Shown piece after piece: positions 5,970 to 6,258 of a stretch of DNA of 6,258 bases. The translations under genes and the position numbers were made by a program. Under the pieces are notes generated by a model. That model was not told the DNA's origin, ran no database searches, and saw only the letters and a list, made by a program, of their open reading frames with translations. The stretch spans positions 1 to 6,258 of the forward strand of contig JAFWWR010000157.1 of the NCBI GenBank assembly GCA_017518025.1. The letters are read 5' to 3'. Within the stretch, counting starts at the first letter, position 1, and each line of letters opens with the position of its first letter. Source of the DNA: Clostridia bacterium (GTDB lineage Bacteria > Bacillota > Clostridia > Oscillospirales > CAG-272).

Positions 5970-6258
5970 ACACGCGGAAGGTATGTTTCCCCGCGGGGAC
6001 GTCGAGCAGCACGGGGTCCCAGAGGTACTTGGTGACGACTTTGAGGGTGAACGGCTTTTCCGCCTCCGTCTCGATCACCGTCTGATCTCTGAAAGACTGA
6101 TATTCCGTGCACTTCACGGATATCCTGTTATTTCTGAAAACCATGTTTTCGAGACCGCACTTTTCCCTGCCGTCCAGGGAGAAGGTGACGGTGTTCGAGG
6201 AGGAGTCGAACCGGAGTCCGATCACGTTCTCGATAAGCATGGTGACGGGGGCGAGGCC
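5968..6258 (-). CDS. C-terminal fragment of a gene resembling an (alpha/alpha)6-barrel glycosidase
   Basis: The minus-strand frame is open from the window edge to TAA at 5968-5970, giving the last 96 residues; the start is outside the window. The apparent ATG at 6238-6240 is internal, since the frame continues through GLAPVT before it. The pattern PVTMLIENVIGLRFD, then NTVTFSL, a Gly-Leu-Glu-Asn segment (residues about 35-38), short beta strands, and EAEKPFTLKV near the end resembles the C-terminal beta domain that closes MGH1-like, trehalase-like or GH63-like glycoside hydrolases. In those proteins I recall a Pro-Val/Ile-x-x-Leu-Ile-Glu-x-Val-Ile-Gly segment at this place. The catalytic barrel is not visible, so the enzyme activity is unproved. 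It is convergent with the membrane-protein gene, shares its terminator, and belongs to a different transcription unit. Confidence 0.85.
   Translation of the reverse strand, partial: GLAPVTMLIENVIGLRFDSSSNTVTFSLDGREKCGLENMVFRNNRISVKCTEYQSFRDQTVIETEAEKPFTLKVVTKYLWDPVLLDVPAGKHTFRV

Noticed and set aside
6238..6240. Start codon of a small complete 90-residue gene
   Set aside because: The same frame stays open to the window edge, there is no GGAGG-like site upstream within the visible 18 bases, and the sequence looks like the end of a larger protein.

Overview
The window looks like chromosomal DNA of a moderately GC-rich, Gram-positive-type anaerobe, most likely a gut or rumen Clostridia (Bacillota). 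The reasons are strong GGAGG-type ribosome binding sites, two near-consensus sigma-A promoters with 17-bp spacers and extended -10 boxes, a lipoprotein signal, a Calx-beta surface protein, and a radical SAM protein of a type I recall from many Clostridia. The taxonomic call is inference. I see no RNA gene, CRISPR array, transposase or phage gene.

Layout: (1) 1-1830, minus strand: the first 610 codons of a large secreted protein with a signal peptide, an apparent Calx-beta domain interrupted by an Ig-like insert, and a complete second Calx-beta domain. Its C-terminus lies beyond position 1. (2) 1831-2148: a 318-bp divergent control region with two back-to-back promoters, an inverted repeat between them and a GC-rich hairpin in the leader of the surface-protein mRNA. 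(3) 2149-3573, plus: a radical SAM protein with a SPASM-like C-terminal cysteine region. (4) 3574-3744: a 171-bp gap with an 18-bp perfect palindrome, a second small hairpin and a pair of 8-bp direct repeats, but no convincing terminator. (5) 3745-4893, plus: a lipoprotein of the calcineurin-like metallophosphoesterase superfamily. (6) 4893-5894, plus: a polytopic membrane protein with about 8 membrane segments, whose start overlaps the previous stop (TGATG). (7) 5920-5969: a strong terminator hairpin that can serve both strands. (8) 5968-6258, minus: the last 96 codons of a gene resembling the C-terminal beta domain of (alpha/alpha)6-barrel glycosidases.

How they may work together: the phosphoesterase lipoprotein and the membrane protein are almost certainly translationally coupled and may act together at the outer face of the membrane. 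The radical SAM gene could be co-transcribed with them, because no terminator is seen in the 171-bp gap, but the gap leaves room for separate control. The surface-protein gene and the radical SAM gene share a compact divergent promoter region and may be co-regulated. No defence, RiPP or mobile system is evident. The most unusual items are the split Calx-beta architecture and the symmetrical divergent control region.
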